Source: Malurus cyaneus samueli
Lineage: Eukaryota > Chordata > Aves > Passeriformes > Maluridae
Direction of reading: 5' to 3'
DNA: 64,000 nucleotides
Assembly: GCA_009741485.1 (NCBI GenBank)
Contig: VKON01000105.1
Location: 246,535 to 310,534 of the forward strand
Numbering within the stretch: position 1 is the stretch's first letter; every line of letters begins with the position of its first letter. The notes under the pieces are model-generated. The model searched no databases. It saw only the letters and a program-made list of their open reading frames with translations, and was not told the origin of the DNA. Both the position numbers and the translations under genes were made by a program. Below are positions 40,438-52,990 of this stretch, piece by piece.

Positions 40438-40841
40438 CCACTATATCCCAGCAATATTAATAGCTTTGATTATTGCCAAGGAAAAAGAAAAAAAAGGTCT
40501 TAGAAGGCTTTTGAAATTTGTCATGGAATAAAACAAAAGGCAGAAGCACGGGAAAGGCAGATTTGGGGAGGCTCAGCTGTCTAAGAATGCTTTTTTCTGT
40601 TCTTTTCACCAAATTACTGAAGTGACAGCTCCAATAAGGGACTGTTCTGATAAAAAGGACAATCTGGGAAAGGCTAAAACGGGGCTGCCCTGCAGCTCCA
40701 CTGAAGGGTGGGAACAGATTGGAACAGGAGACAGGGAACATCTCTTGGATCTCAAACAGAGACTTATGGGGAGTTCAAATTGTACTTTAGAACCTTTTCC
40801 CCAGGAGAAATACAGCAGTAGCAGGGGAAGGGAAAGGAGCA
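40438..40841 (+). repeat. Inverted duplication, left arm
   Basis: This 404-bp arm recurs in reverse complement at 42595-42984. By eye there are about five substitutions outside a short A-run and the N gap, giving about 98-99 percent identity. It starts at CCACTATATCCCAGC and ends at GGAGCA. The composition is unremarkable. It contains a 77-codon open stretch in both arms, but the arm differences there change amino acids, so it does not look like a conserved gene. No target-site duplication is visible. Confidence 0.93.
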
Positions 40842-42594
40842 CACAGAACCCTTGTTTTTACAAATGCAGGATAAACATCACTCCTTGTTTCTGTCAATCA
40901 TACACAACTTTTGGGTCTGGAGAAGCCGTGGTGGAGGCTGCAATAGCTGCAAGCCTTGGAACGGTTTCCTGCTCCAAACCCTGCAGATTTGCCACCAGTC
41001 AGTGACGCAGTTTATTTTTACCACTATTTAATATAATATATCACAGCTCCAGCTACTGCACACGGCCAGAACTGAGAGGCTTGGCCTCAACTCCCACTGA
41101 AGTATTCTCTGTGTACACTGATTTTTTTCTCCCTGACATCTGTTTTTGGCAAAATCGCGAGTTGCCAGATTGGATCCAAACATCTGCTTTTTGCTGCTGG
41201 CTTTGTACAGTTTTGTACTTTGGCAACATCACCAGGTGCCAGAAGAGAGGATGCAGGGTGACTTTATTGCAGCTTCCAGTACTTGAAGGGAGCTACAGGA
41301 AAGATGGAGAGAGACTTTGGACCAGGGCTTGGAGTGACAGGATGAGGAGGAATGGATTTACGCTGCCAGAGGGCAGGGTTAGATGGGATATTGGGAAAAA
41401 GTTGTTCCTTGGGAGGGTGGGGAGACCCTGGAATGGATTTCCCAGAGAAGCTGTGGCTGCCCCATCCCTGGAAGTGTCCAAGGGCAGCTGGGACCCAGCT
41501 TGGAGCACCCTGGGATAGTGGAAGGTGATTCCTTGTGATGATCCCTTCCAACCCAGAGCATTCTGAGATGCTGGGAAAGTTTTTCCATCCAGTCCTTGAC
41601 TAGGTACTATGACCTGCTGGTTTTCTGGTGGAAATGGGATTACTGACAGAAACTCAGAACGGAAGAAATCTTTTATGCTCTAGAGATAGTTTGGGTGGGC
41701 ACTGTGGTGACATTTCCCAAGGGAAGAGGGAGGAGATGGATTGTTCACACCTGAGAGAGGGCAAAACGCAAACAGAGGAGCGGTGCAGCTGCAGATCAGG
41801 ATTCCTCCTGGCTTCACACAGCCCAGATTTCCACATTAGTTCCTGTCAGCGTGGAGACCCCTTGACATTATTAGGTCAAAGAAAGGTGCTAATCCATCAC
41901 AGAAAACGGCTCAGCACTTGATTTATATTCATTTATCTTTGCTCTACACAAATGCTTTGTTCCTTACCCTGCTTTGAGTTGGGCCAGCCTGATATATTGG
42001 CATCTCAATCATCATTTGGCTCCCACTGAGATGAAGCAGCAATGGTTAGGCCTGCAGGGCCCTCACAGTAAATCAGTGATTTATTAGGAAGAACAGGTCA
42101 GGAAGGTGAAGATCATCTTGAAAATAGGTGATGAGGAGACTCCGCAGCATTTTTCTGTTTGATTATTCCGCCCCGAAGAGCTATAAAACAAAAAAAACCA
42201 AAACAAACCCAAATAACTTCAGATTTCAAAGCACAGTATAAAAAAATGAGTAATTTATATTTTTATCTTATTGTGGTGATCTTGAAATTACCCTGGGAAG
42301 GTGCACTGGAAGCTGAGTGACTTTGCCGACGCTGCTACAGTGGGTGTCAGGTTCCATCAGCACCTCCAGCTCTGCTCATCACCCTTTGTTTGTGTGGGAT
42401 CAGGGCAAGGGAGACAAATGATGTTGGGGGTTAAAGGATAGAGAGTGTTACACGTTCCTCAGAAGTTTTTGGGAAAAATATGCCATTCTTGCACTGATTT
42501 CTTCCATCAGAGAATGTTTGGGTTTGGGTTTTTTCCTGTTCCCTTTCCACCATCCTTCCATGTATCTATTCCCAGCATCTCTAAATATTCTGAA
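40842..42594. other. Spacer between inverted arms
   Basis: This 1753-bp spacer of single-copy sequence contains one CR1 fragment. No gene is recognised. Its orientation relative to the arms cannot be fixed from the sequence alone. Confidence 0.7.
41270..41574 (+). mobile_element. CR1-type LINE 3' fragment, best preserved
   Basis: This is a CR1 3' region of about 300 bp in plus orientation: GGGAGCTACAGGAAAGATGG, CTTGGAGTGACAGGATGAGG, AGGGCAGGGTTAGATGGGAT, CCAGAGAAGCTGTGGCTGCC and CCTTCCAACCCAGAGCATTC in order. It is non-coding and 5'-truncated. Confidence 0.95.
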
Positions 42595-42984
42595 TGCTCC
42601 TATCCCTTCCCCTGCTACTGCTGTATTTCTCCTGGGGAAAAGGTTCTAAAGTACAATTTGAACTCCCCATAAGTCTCTGTTTGAGATCCAAGTGATGTTC
42701 CCTGTCTCCTGTTCCAATCTGTTCCCACCCTTCAGTGGAGCTGCAGGGCAGCCCCGTTTTAGCCTTTCCCAGCTTGTCCTTTTTATCAGAACAGTCCCTT
42801 ACTGGAGCTGTCACTTCAGTAATTTGGTGAAAAGAACAGAAAAAAGTATTCTTAGACAGCTGAGCCTCCCCAAATCTGCCTNNNNNNNNNNNNNTTTATT
42901 CCATGACAAATTTCAAAAGCCTTCTAAGACCATTTTTTTCCCTTGGCAATAATCAAAGCTATTAATATTGCTGGGATATAGTGG
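42595..42984 (-). repeat. Inverted duplication, right arm (contains N gap)
   Basis: This is the reverse complement of 40438-40841. A run of 13 N sits where the left arm has about 22 bases, so the gap length is nominal. The arm otherwise matches to both ends. Confidence 0.93.
42882..42894. other. Assembly gap (13 N)
   Basis: Thirteen undetermined bases lie between ATCTGCCT and TTTATTCC inside the right inverted arm. Confidence 0.99.
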
Positions 42985-43239
42985 TTGCAGTCAAACAGCT
43001 GGATCCAAAAAGTGATTACTTCTGTGGGATGGGATTATTTATGTGGGATGGACCTTTTTGCTTTTCAAGTCCTTCCATGCTGTGCCTCCCAGCAGTGGAG
43101 ATGCTGCACTCTCAGAGAGAAAATCTTGATGTAGAGCAACACAGGACCAATAAAATAAAAACCAGAAATTTTATCTTATACCCTAATGACTACAGAAGTT
43201 TTATAGACAAAGATAATGCTATTATTGTTCATTAAAATA

Positions 43240-44110
43240 AAGAAAAAAGTTTTAGCAGCTGTGCAATTTTTAATCAATTAAAGCATCTTGCTGTGTAAAA
43301 TTCTTTCATTTCTGCTTCTACCATCAGGCAGTTTTCCCTGTTTTTCCATTATTTCGCCCGAAATGATGACAAATTATTTTTTTTTTCTTCATTTCACCTC
43401 TGCAAATAATGATGTTTCACATGTCAAGAAAATAATCACGTGCTATGAAATGGGCTAACTGGAAACTGCAGTGCAGGAAAGCCCTGAGACAACAGCACGC
43501 TGTCAGAATCAATTGGGCTGAATGCCTGAATCCATTATGGATCTGGTGCACGGCTGTGATAGAGATATCAAAATGTATTTTTAAAATAAAATACAAGATT
43601 GGGATTCTAATTGTCATCCCTTACACAGATACTGTGTTAAAAACACCCAAAACATGTGGTATTGTTTCCAAATTCTTCAAAGAACCATGGGCATACAGCC
43701 TGAGAACTGCTGCTTTTTATGCTTATATTAAAAAAAATTAAAATTGGTGTTTTAAAATAAAAACAGAGGCACACACGTTTTCTTCAGAGTTATAAAACAA
43801 TGCTGGGGATCCATTAATCAGAGTGGTTTCCTGACCAAGTATTCAGAGCCCAATGTCTATAAATAATACAGTGGCAGCAGCTTTCTTTTGGAAACAAAAT
43901 TCAAAGAGGTCCTGTTTGAGCAGCGAATTCTTGCTCAGGGCAGTTATATTTAGGGCTCTGATGGAAGTGCACAAGTTATGCTTTTTATACAAACTATAAA
44001 TGGCCACGACCGAGAGACTCAAGCTTTGAAATGCACTTGGCACTTGTGCAGTGGGAGAGACGGAGAGTACAGTTGGGTTTGGGTTTTTATTTTTTCCCTG
44101 CCGGCTTTAT
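43240..44110. promoter_or_regulatory. Candidate conserved non-coding block
   Basis: This is AT-rich, CpG-poor sequence free of recognisable repeats, with clustered TAAT/CAAT/TGACA-like cores (for example 43430-43620). It is listed only because its texture resembles conserved intronic elements; conservation is untested. Confidence 0.2.
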
Positions 44111-44924
44111 AAATATTGCCAGATTCTTACAGTGCTGCTACCCCTAAAGGGCAAGGTCAGAAATAGATGTTGGAGCTGGCGTTGAGCCTTGAAAAGGCTG
44201 AACCCTGAGTGTGGGGACAATGAAGAGGTGATGGGGGACAAGAAAGGGGAATTCAGATGCAGAGGCTGAGAGTGAAATTAGGTGCTGAAGCCGGAGAAGG
44301 ACGTCATGGAAGGAAGCCAGGCACGAATAGAGATGATAGAGATGGTTCTTGAATGCCCCACACGAAGTGAGAAATGGGCTGAAGGGTGGAAAGATCACAT
44401 TGAGGGTAAAGTGAGCAGACGGTGAGTAAGTGGAATTCCTCTGCTCCACTTGTGAGTGTCTGAACAATTGGTCATTGTTGATGAGATCTCCAGGATGCTT
44501 TGATGTGAGGAAGCAGAAAAGTTGCGAAATGATGTAATTAGTAAGAGGCTAATCTGCTGTATTGAGGGGGAAAGCTGCCAAGTGCTTCCAAATGTTTGTG
44601 TGAGGAAATGAAAATTAAGAGAGGCTGGAATCGCTTCTGGTGCCATCAAAATACTGGAGGGCAAGCCCTGCCTCGTGATGCTTGTCAAACACAAAAGTTG
44701 TTCTCTGGATGGTGGAACTTCGAGTTTGTCTAGTCCCAAAAGTCTGCTCTGATATTGGGCTGCGAGTAAAAATGACGGAGCTTGTGATTCATGAGTTACT
44801 CATGCACGTAAACGCTGCTGCTGTGAGCGATTGACGGCGCTGAAATCACCCTGGGGAATGAACTGCAGGTACCAAATCCCCAGTGCTGCTGCCTCCCTTC
44901 TTATGACCTGCTCAGGATGCTCCC

Positions 44925-44976
44925 GCCCCAAGTTCTGACTCAAAACCTGAGCCCCAAGTTCTGACTCAAAACTTGA
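44925..44976 (+). repeat. Tandem duplication, 26 bp unit, two copies
   Basis: GCCCCAAGTTCTGACTCAAA plus six bases is repeated once directly, with a single C-to-T change. Confidence 0.95.
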
Positions 44977-47020
44977 ATCATTCCTGTCTGCAGGCGGGGT
45001 GGGAATGTGCTCATCCTGGGGAGCTCGCAAGGTCAGGCACTGTGTTCCTCTCAGATAAAATTTCAATTTTACAGTGAGGGACAGGGTGCGTATTCACCCT
45101 GACAAAACCCAAACTGAAGGAGACCGTCACCAAAAAAAATCCCTTTAGGAGCAGGAGGTTGGTTACTGCTGAGTTCCTATCCTCGTGGCTTTTTTAAAAA
45201 TTTTTTTTAAATAATCAGCTCTCATGACACTCTGACATTTCCAGTCATTAGCTGATGTAATTGCAGGCTTGATGTTTGTTATTAGGTGGCCATGGTTTCT
45301 AAAATCTGGTTTTAATGGCGTGTTTGCAGCAGCCAGAAGAGGCTAAGGAGGGTAGATTTTATCAAGCCAAGGGCTCACCTGTGTAAAGAAGCTGCCAGGC
45401 AGGGGTCATTAATTCCAACAAAAATTGCTCTGGAATATTTTAGAAGGGATTGCACTGGATTATTCTGGAGTAGTGCCCTGGTCAGATTCTCCATCTCGAC
45501 GTTCCTTAAGAAAAGGAACCGGTTGTGACAGAGGATATAAATTTACTGTCCTCTTTGTTTGGCAAGCATACAGATCATGGGATGGATAAATAGAAGAATT
45601 GAAGGCGAGCAAAGAGAGGTCATTATGGGATGGACAAAGAGCTTACTCAGAGCACATCTGGGGAGCTGGGCACGATTCAAAGGCGGGATTACAGGAAGGA
45701 CAGTGAACAATAAGGAAAGGATTAGAAGAGGGTATTGTGGAGGGTACGAGGGCTCGAGCTGGTGCCTGCGGTTGCTGCAGTCCCACTGCTTACACCGAGT
45801 GAAGCTGGTTTTACTGCGAAAGCACCTAAACTGGGGACTTCTAAAGAATTCCAAGGGAGTGGAGACAGAGCCCTCTTCTTCCTAAGCTTTCTGATCCCCA
45901 CAGCAATGCCACTGAAGGACTCTGTTTCTGGAGTTGTCACTGCTTACATGTCACCTCTCCCTCTTTAAAAAGCAAGGCTTAATTTTTATCTTTTACATAT
46001 ACATGTGTATATATTATGTTTCTTCTTTTTATTTTCTCATTATATTTCTGCTCTGTTTGTCAGAATAACTGTCCAATATTTTAGCCACATCCAAATCTCT
46101 ACGGGGCTGAAATGATTTTGCTTTCCTCAGCCCTCTCTCAGCTGGGTAAAGCTTCTCTTCTCTGGTACCATAAACTCCACTGAAGTGCAGTTATATATTG
46201 TCACAACATCTATCCTTTCATCTCAGAAGTGGCTGTGTCTTGGGGAGCTTTCTTGAAGGTCAAAAGGGCTTTGTGAATGAAAGAGGGGCTGTTGGTAAGG
46301 GGCAAAAAAAGGTACTGTGGACAAACATGGGAAATGGGGACAGTGATGAATGTCGAGCAGCATGAAGGAGCAAGATGGGGATGAGAAATGCAGCAAGAAC
46401 ACTGCTGCTGTCACACCAGCCTTACCAGGAATGAAGCAATATCCTCATTTTCCAGATAAGCAGACCGGGACACTTGGGATTAAGCAAAATGGTCGGGGTT
46501 TACACAGCCAGGGAATTCCAAGTCTTCTGCCTCTTGGATCACAGTCATTTTTTGGCACAAATTCTGGTTTTGTATTCCTTTCACAGAGCTCATAATCTAT
46601 TTATACCACGACTCATAAAACTTTGTTTTTTCATTGGTATTTATAACCCAGTATGGGGTTTTCTCTTTAGTGTGCCTTAGTGGATCCTGAACATAAGAGT
46701 CCCAGAAGCATGGATTTATTGATAGATAGTGGATTTAATGCTGATATTACAGTGTAATGCAGGTCTTAGACCCTGTGTAGAAGATCCCATGCCTGGAGAA
46801 CCACGTGTGTAAAATTCCAAAAGGATCAGCCTAGTTTTGTAGTAATTGTAGGAAGTAATAGTAGTAGGAAGCATTTACAGTTTATATTTACAGATTATAT
46901 CCCCAAAGGTCTTTTATTAGGACATATAAAACAGGAAGCACGGTTCTACAAGCCTAGACTTGCAGCCACAGAGTTATTCCATTCATTTCTGATCTCCAGA
47001 TCCAGGCTGGATCCGTGCTG

Positions 47021-47333
47021 GCCAGTTTCATATTGGGAATTTGGACTGGGAATTTGAACAGGGTGCAATGGCTCCATGCTGGCCAGTTTCCTACAGGGAA
47101 TTTGGACTGGGAATTTGAACAGGGTGCAATGGCTCCAAGCTGACCAGTTTCATACTGGGAATTTGAACAGGGTGCAATGGCTCCATGCTGGCCAGTTTCC
47201 TACAGGGAATTTGGGACTGAGAATTTGAACAGAAAGCAATGGCTCCAAGCTGACCAGTTTCATACTGGGAATTTGGACTGGGAGCAATGGCTCCAAGCTG
47301 GCCAGTTTCATATAGGGAATTTGGACTGTGAGC
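47021..47333 (+). repeat. Minisatellite, 61-bp unit with 48-bp variants, six copies
   Basis: Units begin at about 47021, 47082, 47143, 47191, 47253 and 47301. Each has G(C/A)CCAGTTTC, then TAC(T/A)GGGAATTTGGACTG, and ends GCAATGGCTCCA(T/A)GCTG. The steps are 61, 61, 48, 62 and 48 bp. The short units lack one 13-bp block of the duplicated GGGAATTTG part. Units alternate between TTTCATA and TTTCCTA, suggesting a higher-order two-unit history. Both strands are open across it, giving periodic peptides, which is a by-product of the repeat. Confidence 0.95.
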
Positions 47334-48504
47334 TTTGGGCTTTGCAGAGTGCTGGTTCTGGTGCACGGGTTTCGTGGTTGCTCCTCTCACTTTCGTCCGT
47401 GTTTCTCCGTCTGGAAGCTGGGAATGAGGACAGTCATTGTGCTGGTTTTTGGCAGTCCTGACAATGCAAGCCCAGGATCTGTTCCCTTGTGCTCCTGTCC
47501 AATTAAGTGCTTGGGGCCAGGCCAGGTTAGTGGTTGTCCAGAAGACCACAGGGACATGGAAATGGGATTAATGACTCAGTGAGTGCGGGCTCTGTATTAA
47601 ACCAGGGCCTTTCTCCTACATTTGTAGCCATTTCCAAGCCCATATATCACAGCTGGATTCAAGTGGAATACAGATTCTTCCTACCTTTGCCCAATGCTAG
47701 CATTTTCATAGCAGAAGGGAGGCAAAATGTGTGGGATAAAGGCAGGCACAGGGAGATTCCTAGGAGTAGGGAGGTATTTGTAGTGACTGTCTGTAAGCTC
47801 CTGCTCTTTCCTGGCAATATTGCTGTGAGCTCCACTGCTTTCCCTGCTTTTTGGATTTCCAGTTGCTGCAGTGACCTTCATCCCAGGAAAAAGGGGTGGT
47901 GGATTTGGAGAGTGCTTTGTAGTCCTCTCTTTTGGGGTATTTTGATACTTTAGTCAGGAGTTGACACTGAGCTAGAGGAAGGACCAGACCGTGAGCGTGA
48001 AGGCAGTACATCTCTGATAACATTCCTGGAGTCCAGGAAAAATGCAGTTTATTAATTTGGAGAAGATATTGTCTCTCTGAGCAAGACTGAGGGCTGTGTG
48101 ACTCCAGTGTATCCAGAAGTGTCCCTTTAGGACATCCTTCAGTGGAAGCTTCCAGTGTAGCACTTGCAAAAGATTTTAAAATCTCCTCTGCTTGAAGCTC
48201 CCCTGCTTCTCCTCCTGTTTCCAATTACAGAATTACTGTTCAATGTGAACACAGATACAAGAAACCGTGTTTGATTTTCCTGATGCTGACAACTGGGAGA
48301 GATGCCTGCCTGCTTTCTAGCAGAAGGCAAACTCTTTTCCTACATGTGAGCACTTAGGGGCATTGTTCCCTGATCCCAAGCCCCTCTCCCCATCCATGGC
48401 ATGGCTGCAGTTGGTTACAGAGCCTGACGTGTTTGGATGTGAGGGAGCTCCGTCAGGAACGCTTCGGTTGACACTTTTCAGCGGGGTTTGTTGATGTTCT
48501 GTCA

Positions 48505-48830
48505 AAATGATGCCGTCTCATTTCATAAAATCCAGAGGGGCCGGGCTTTCCTAGCAGCGGTGGGTGAGCGAGGAGAAAGCGGAGCTCCGGGAATTGACAT
48601 CGATTCCGCACTGGGAACTGAGCGGCGAGGGGGAGCTGCTGGGCATTGTGTGGTGTGGGAGAGCGGTGAGCAGGAACAAGGGCAGCCTTGAGCGCTCCTT
48701 GCCGTGAAGAACTGCGGGACTTTGTGTGAGGTGACAGCCATCCCCGCGCCGTGGCCGCGTTCCAGCCTGGGAACTGCACTCGCGCCCGACCAGCCTTCCC
48801 TGGAATCACTGGGATTTGGCAGCTCCGGCG
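48505..48830. promoter_or_regulatory. Small CpG-island-like patch
   Basis: About 20 or more CpGs lie in about 325 bp with raised GC content, including GAGCGGCGAGGGGG, CCCCGCGCCGTGGCCGCG and CACTCGCGCCCGACC. It stands out from its flanks and sits about 5 kb upstream of the exon at 53738. It could be an intronic regulatory element or an alternative promoter for a short ABTB2 form. Several donor-like GTGAG/GTGAC sites follow, but none can be tied to a first exon. Confidence 0.35.
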
Positions 48831-49792
48831 TAAACAGGTCCTAAAAAACTTCAGCCTTCCAAATCCATCTCAGCTGCGTTGTTCCCACCCCCCAGAATGT
48901 TTCTTGAAGAATTCATCCCAAGCCAAACATCGCCCTGGTATAGGGATTCCTGCTTGATTTCCTAATGCGTTTTTCAAGCAGGCTCACAGCATTCAAACTC
49001 ACCCCGTTTCATACACGGGGCTTTTAGAAAAAATTTATGATGCATAAAGGTGATTTTGAATTTTCTGAAGCTTTCTGGTTGGTTTGGCCAAATAGATGCT
49101 TTTTTTCCTACTGTTCTGGTTTGTTTTATGGAGGTGTTTAGGTATAAATAACACGTGGTATCGTCCCATACACTCTGCTGGGTTTATTTTTTAAAAAAGC
49201 GGTTTTTTTCTGCATCAGTAGTTTGTGGTGTGTATCCCTGCCCTAATTATATTCCTGATTCTTTGCCTAATCTGTCATGAACAGAGCCAGTGCATTTCTG
49301 AAATAAGGAAATCAGGACCCTGGGCAATTTCCATGAGGAATCCCAGACAGCAGAATTCGAGTGCTTTCCAGCCAAGTCTCCTTGGCCCTTTGCCACTTGT
49401 GAGTGGCCCCATCTTAACCTCTAGACATCATAGAAGTGTTTGAAAGCCATCAAATGGCTGAGGAGTTAATCTCTAGGAAGCCGTCTGCCAGCATTCAGGG
49501 TCCAGACTGGAGAAAGCCCAGGAAAAACCATTACAACAGGGTAAAAATGCTGGCAGGTCCCTTCACCTGAACGTGGCGTGAAAATGGTGTGAGGTGCAAA
49601 GGTAGCTGGAAAGTCAAACATTCCAATCTCAGACCAAAATTTAGGGCAAAGTCTGCAATTTTCTGTGTCTTGAGATCAGAAGGGCAGAACTTGATGCCAG
49701 GCTCTGAATTATGAGGATGTTTAGGGGTGGAGCCGGGGTTCCTCACAGGAATTGTCCTTCTTGAGGAACTGGATCCACTGCCCAGCGTGGGG

Positions 49793-50195
49793 AATCATTG
49801 AATCAGGGAATGGTTTGGCTTGGAAGGGACTTCTAAAGATGGTTTAGTTCCACCCCACCTGCCATGGGCAGGGCACCTTCCATTGTCCCAGGCTGCTCCA
49901 AGCCCTGTCCAGCCTGGCCTGGGACACTGCCATGGATCCAGGGGCAGCCACAGCTTCTCTGGACACAGCTTCACCACCTTCACAGGTTAAAATTCCTTCC
50001 TCCATCCCATCCGAACCCACCCTCCTTCAGTTCTAGGCCATTCCCTCTTGTGCTGTCACTCCATGTCCTTTTCCAAATCCCCTCTCCAGGTCTCCTGGAG
50101 CCCCTAGGTTCTCCCTGGGCCCTTCTCTTTTCTGGGTTGAACATTCCCAGTTCTCCCAGCCTGTCTCCAGAGCAGAGGTGTTCCAGCACATGCTG
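49793..50195 (-). mobile_element. CR1-type LINE 3' fragment, minus
   Basis: In reverse orientation, GAATGGTTTGGCTTGGAAGG, CACCTGCCATGGGCAGGGC, AGGCTGCTCCAAGCCCTGTC, CCAGGGGCAGCCACAGCTTC and TCCCTCTTGTGCTGTCACTC follow in CR1 order. It is about 400 bp and the longest CR1 piece in the window. The 171-codon frame over it is a chance product of the repeat. Confidence 0.95.
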
Positions 50196-52614
50196 GAAAC
50201 CACACAAGAACTTTGCCCAGCTCTCTGCAGAGCTGCTGCGCCTCTTAAAAATGAAAGATGTCCAGGAGTGTGAACAGACTTTTCCCTGGATCTGGCTCAG
50301 ACTGGAAACATTTTCAGTTGCTCTTAAAAAGCATCAGATTACGGACAACAATTTCGAACTCTTCAGGCAAGCAGAATAATTTGAGTTTAAGGAACTGCTT
50401 AACTGGAACTCACCCAGTCGTGACTGCCTCTTTTAAGAGCTTTGGCAGCAAGTGCTCGTGAGCAGGTTTCGTATTTAACTGGAGTAGAATAAACGTGGCT
50501 TTATTTCCAGCTGCCATTTCAAAGGCTATGGAAAGATCAGGAGCAAATTGTTAGCCAGCCCTGCCTTCATGGGGAACCAGGCGATTCCAAAGGTGACTCC
50601 TGAGCTCCTCCTGCTCCTGAGGTTTGAGCTAAGCCACGCTCAAATTCATGGTCTCTCCTTAACTCCACCTGGGCTTGGATCTTAAACTTAAAATCTTAAT
50701 TAATTTTAAAAAATAAACAACACAGTTCATTCTTGCACTGTAATTGTGCTCTGTTTCACATTGAAGTTTTGTGGGGAAAACACACTTTGGAGAGGCAGGA
50801 AATAAAGGTGATTTCAGAGAGTGTTTTGATGTGGATTGATTAATTTCAGTTTCAGTTTTGCGTGTCTTGCTACTCGTGATCAGAACCAGTGTTGCCACCA
50901 AACATAAAAATGCAGGAATGTGAATGCCAGACAGAAACTGCCCCTGTGATTTATGCCATTGTAACACCTTTTGACTGAAAATTCCTCGATTTGGGAGTCA
51001 GGAAAACAAGAACCATAGTCTGGGATACAGATAGTCAGCACAAGGCAATTGCCTGTTATCAAAGGGTTTCTTTAATTGAAATTAAAGATTAAGCCCTGTT
51101 CCTAATTATATCCCCATTATAATGGAGCAAAGCTTGACTGCAGATGTCCTTGTGCCTGAATTTCTGATCCGAGGAGCAGAGGCGATGCTTCTCCAACTCC
51201 ACGGAGTTACTGGAAGAGGATCAGAGAGGAAATCCTGCTTAGGGTGCTGCAAGATAGAAAGGTTGTGGGGTGCAGTTCTGCTCTGCTTCCCACTGTCTCA
51301 CAATCAGTGCTGGGAGGTCTGTCCTCATTCCCAGGCCTCCTCACGTCTTTGAAATCCCGTGTCACAAGGGCCTGATTCATCCCCTTCTGCGATCCCAGGG
51401 AAAATCCCAGTGGCATCACCAGGCTTTGGTCCATGGCCAAAGTCTGGGTAAGTTCCTTATTCCTCTCCACTACATAGAGGATGCTCCTCAGCTGTCCCAG
51501 GGCAGATGACGGCACAAATCTTGTCCACACCTATCTTGGATGAGTCATTTTTCCCAAGGTAAATAAAAACTTCTCTGTTTTCTGCCCCACCTGGCAAACT
51601 AAACTGTGGAAAACTGAAAAAACATCGTTGCCTTTTTGTTGGGCCAAATCGCTCAGCAAATCTTTATTTTTAATTCCCTGTTGGAAAACAGAACCAACTG
51701 CAAGTGGCTGGCACAGAAAAATGTGCCCCATTTCTCTCCCTGTGCCCGTCTCAGCAGCAGAGCTGCCAGTTTCTTTTTTTGCCTTTGTGGAGTTATGTGC
51801 CTCTATTTGAAAGTTTTGACAAATCAGGCTGTTTTCATTCTCCCCCCGCCATAAATTCAATCCATATGTCTCTGAAACATCCTTTCATAGCTTTGGCATG
51901 GAAAAGGAAGTGGCTTAGGCTGCGTACAGTGTATTTAAAGAAAAGCTCTCCTCGTTTGCATGCACGGCTTCTGGTAGCTCTTAAAGCCTCAACTTCCTAA
52001 TTATTCAGGTTAAGAGGGCACTGGCAGAGTGTTCTCCATTAACTAACAGCGATGTACAGTGAAGAAGCACAACAGGATAAATCATTCCCTTATTCTTGTC
52101 ATGTCCAGGAAGTTTTTGATGCAGCCCTTGGCTTTACCACCGAGCAGGATGTGAAAAGGGTAGGAGAGATCAGCCCGGGCTTAAAACCTCAAAAGGAAAC
52201 ATCAAGACCGAGAAACAAAAGGGTCTGGCACAATGAGCTGCAGGGTTTTGTGGTGACAACAATGCACAGCACCTATGTGACAGGAGGTCACTGCCATGGG
52301 AGTGAAGGATCTCCTCATCCCAGCCCGGCTTGGGGTCGGGCGGTGAGGGCAGGAGGAAACACGGGTCTGAGATGAGCCCTATTGCTGTGGATCAAAGGGA
52401 AAAATCAGAAATACAGGATGCAGCCGGCTCAGCACGGGCAGTCGTGGCTGCTGGAAGTGGCCTTGTCTGGAATCAGGCAAATTTGGGCTGGGAAGTGCTG
52501 CTGGAACTGCAGGGTGGATCTGTAATTCAAAATGGGGCAGTAGTGAGGGCACAGGAGCACTGGCTGAGCGATGGCACGTGGCTTTTTGGGTGCGGTGGTG
52601 ATGCCTAAACCCAG

Positions 52615-52990
52615 CTCACCTCAAACAAAGGCTGGACAAAATTCAGATAATAAAAAGCAGTGATATTTTATTGCAGGGCCTTCAGGTACATTCAGAGCAG
52701 TCCCAGCCCATCCAGGGGCTGCATCCACAATGGACCATGGCTCACGGGTTTTTCACCCTTTCTCAGTTTTGTCCATTTGCACATTAGGGGTGAATTGCAG
52801 CTGCAGCCAATGAAGTCATTGACTCCAAGTTGGCTCCCCCCAATTCTCTGTTGTTTCCATATTTTGGGGCCTGGCACAGTGAGGTGTCCTTGAGTTTGGG
52901 GCTGCAGAGGAATTGTTTTGTGTAAAAATGGGAGAGCAGGAGCTCAGCGCTGTCAGTGGAGTCTGGAGTAACCCACTGAAGAATCACAGG
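52615..52990 (-). mobile_element. Possible LTR, minus orientation
   Basis: Read in reverse, the segment has GCAATAAAATATCACTGC as a poly(A)-like region, with a GC-richer block upstream (CAGCCCCTGGATGGGCTGG) and a stretch resembling an LTR body. No second LTR or internal region is seen, and the borders are estimates. Confidence 0.35.

Noticed and set aside
40622..41005. Frame conserved in both arms of the inverted duplication
   Set aside because: The arms are nearly identical throughout, and the few differences inside the frame change amino acids, so there is no sign of selection on a protein.
47091..47549. 152-codon minus-strand frame with periodic peptide
   Set aside because: The periodicity comes from the 61-bp minisatellite and there is no other sign of coding.
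49864..50379. 171-codon plus-strand frame
   Set aside because: It lies mainly over a minus-oriented CR1 fragment, and its Pro/Ser-rich translation is a by-product of the repeat.
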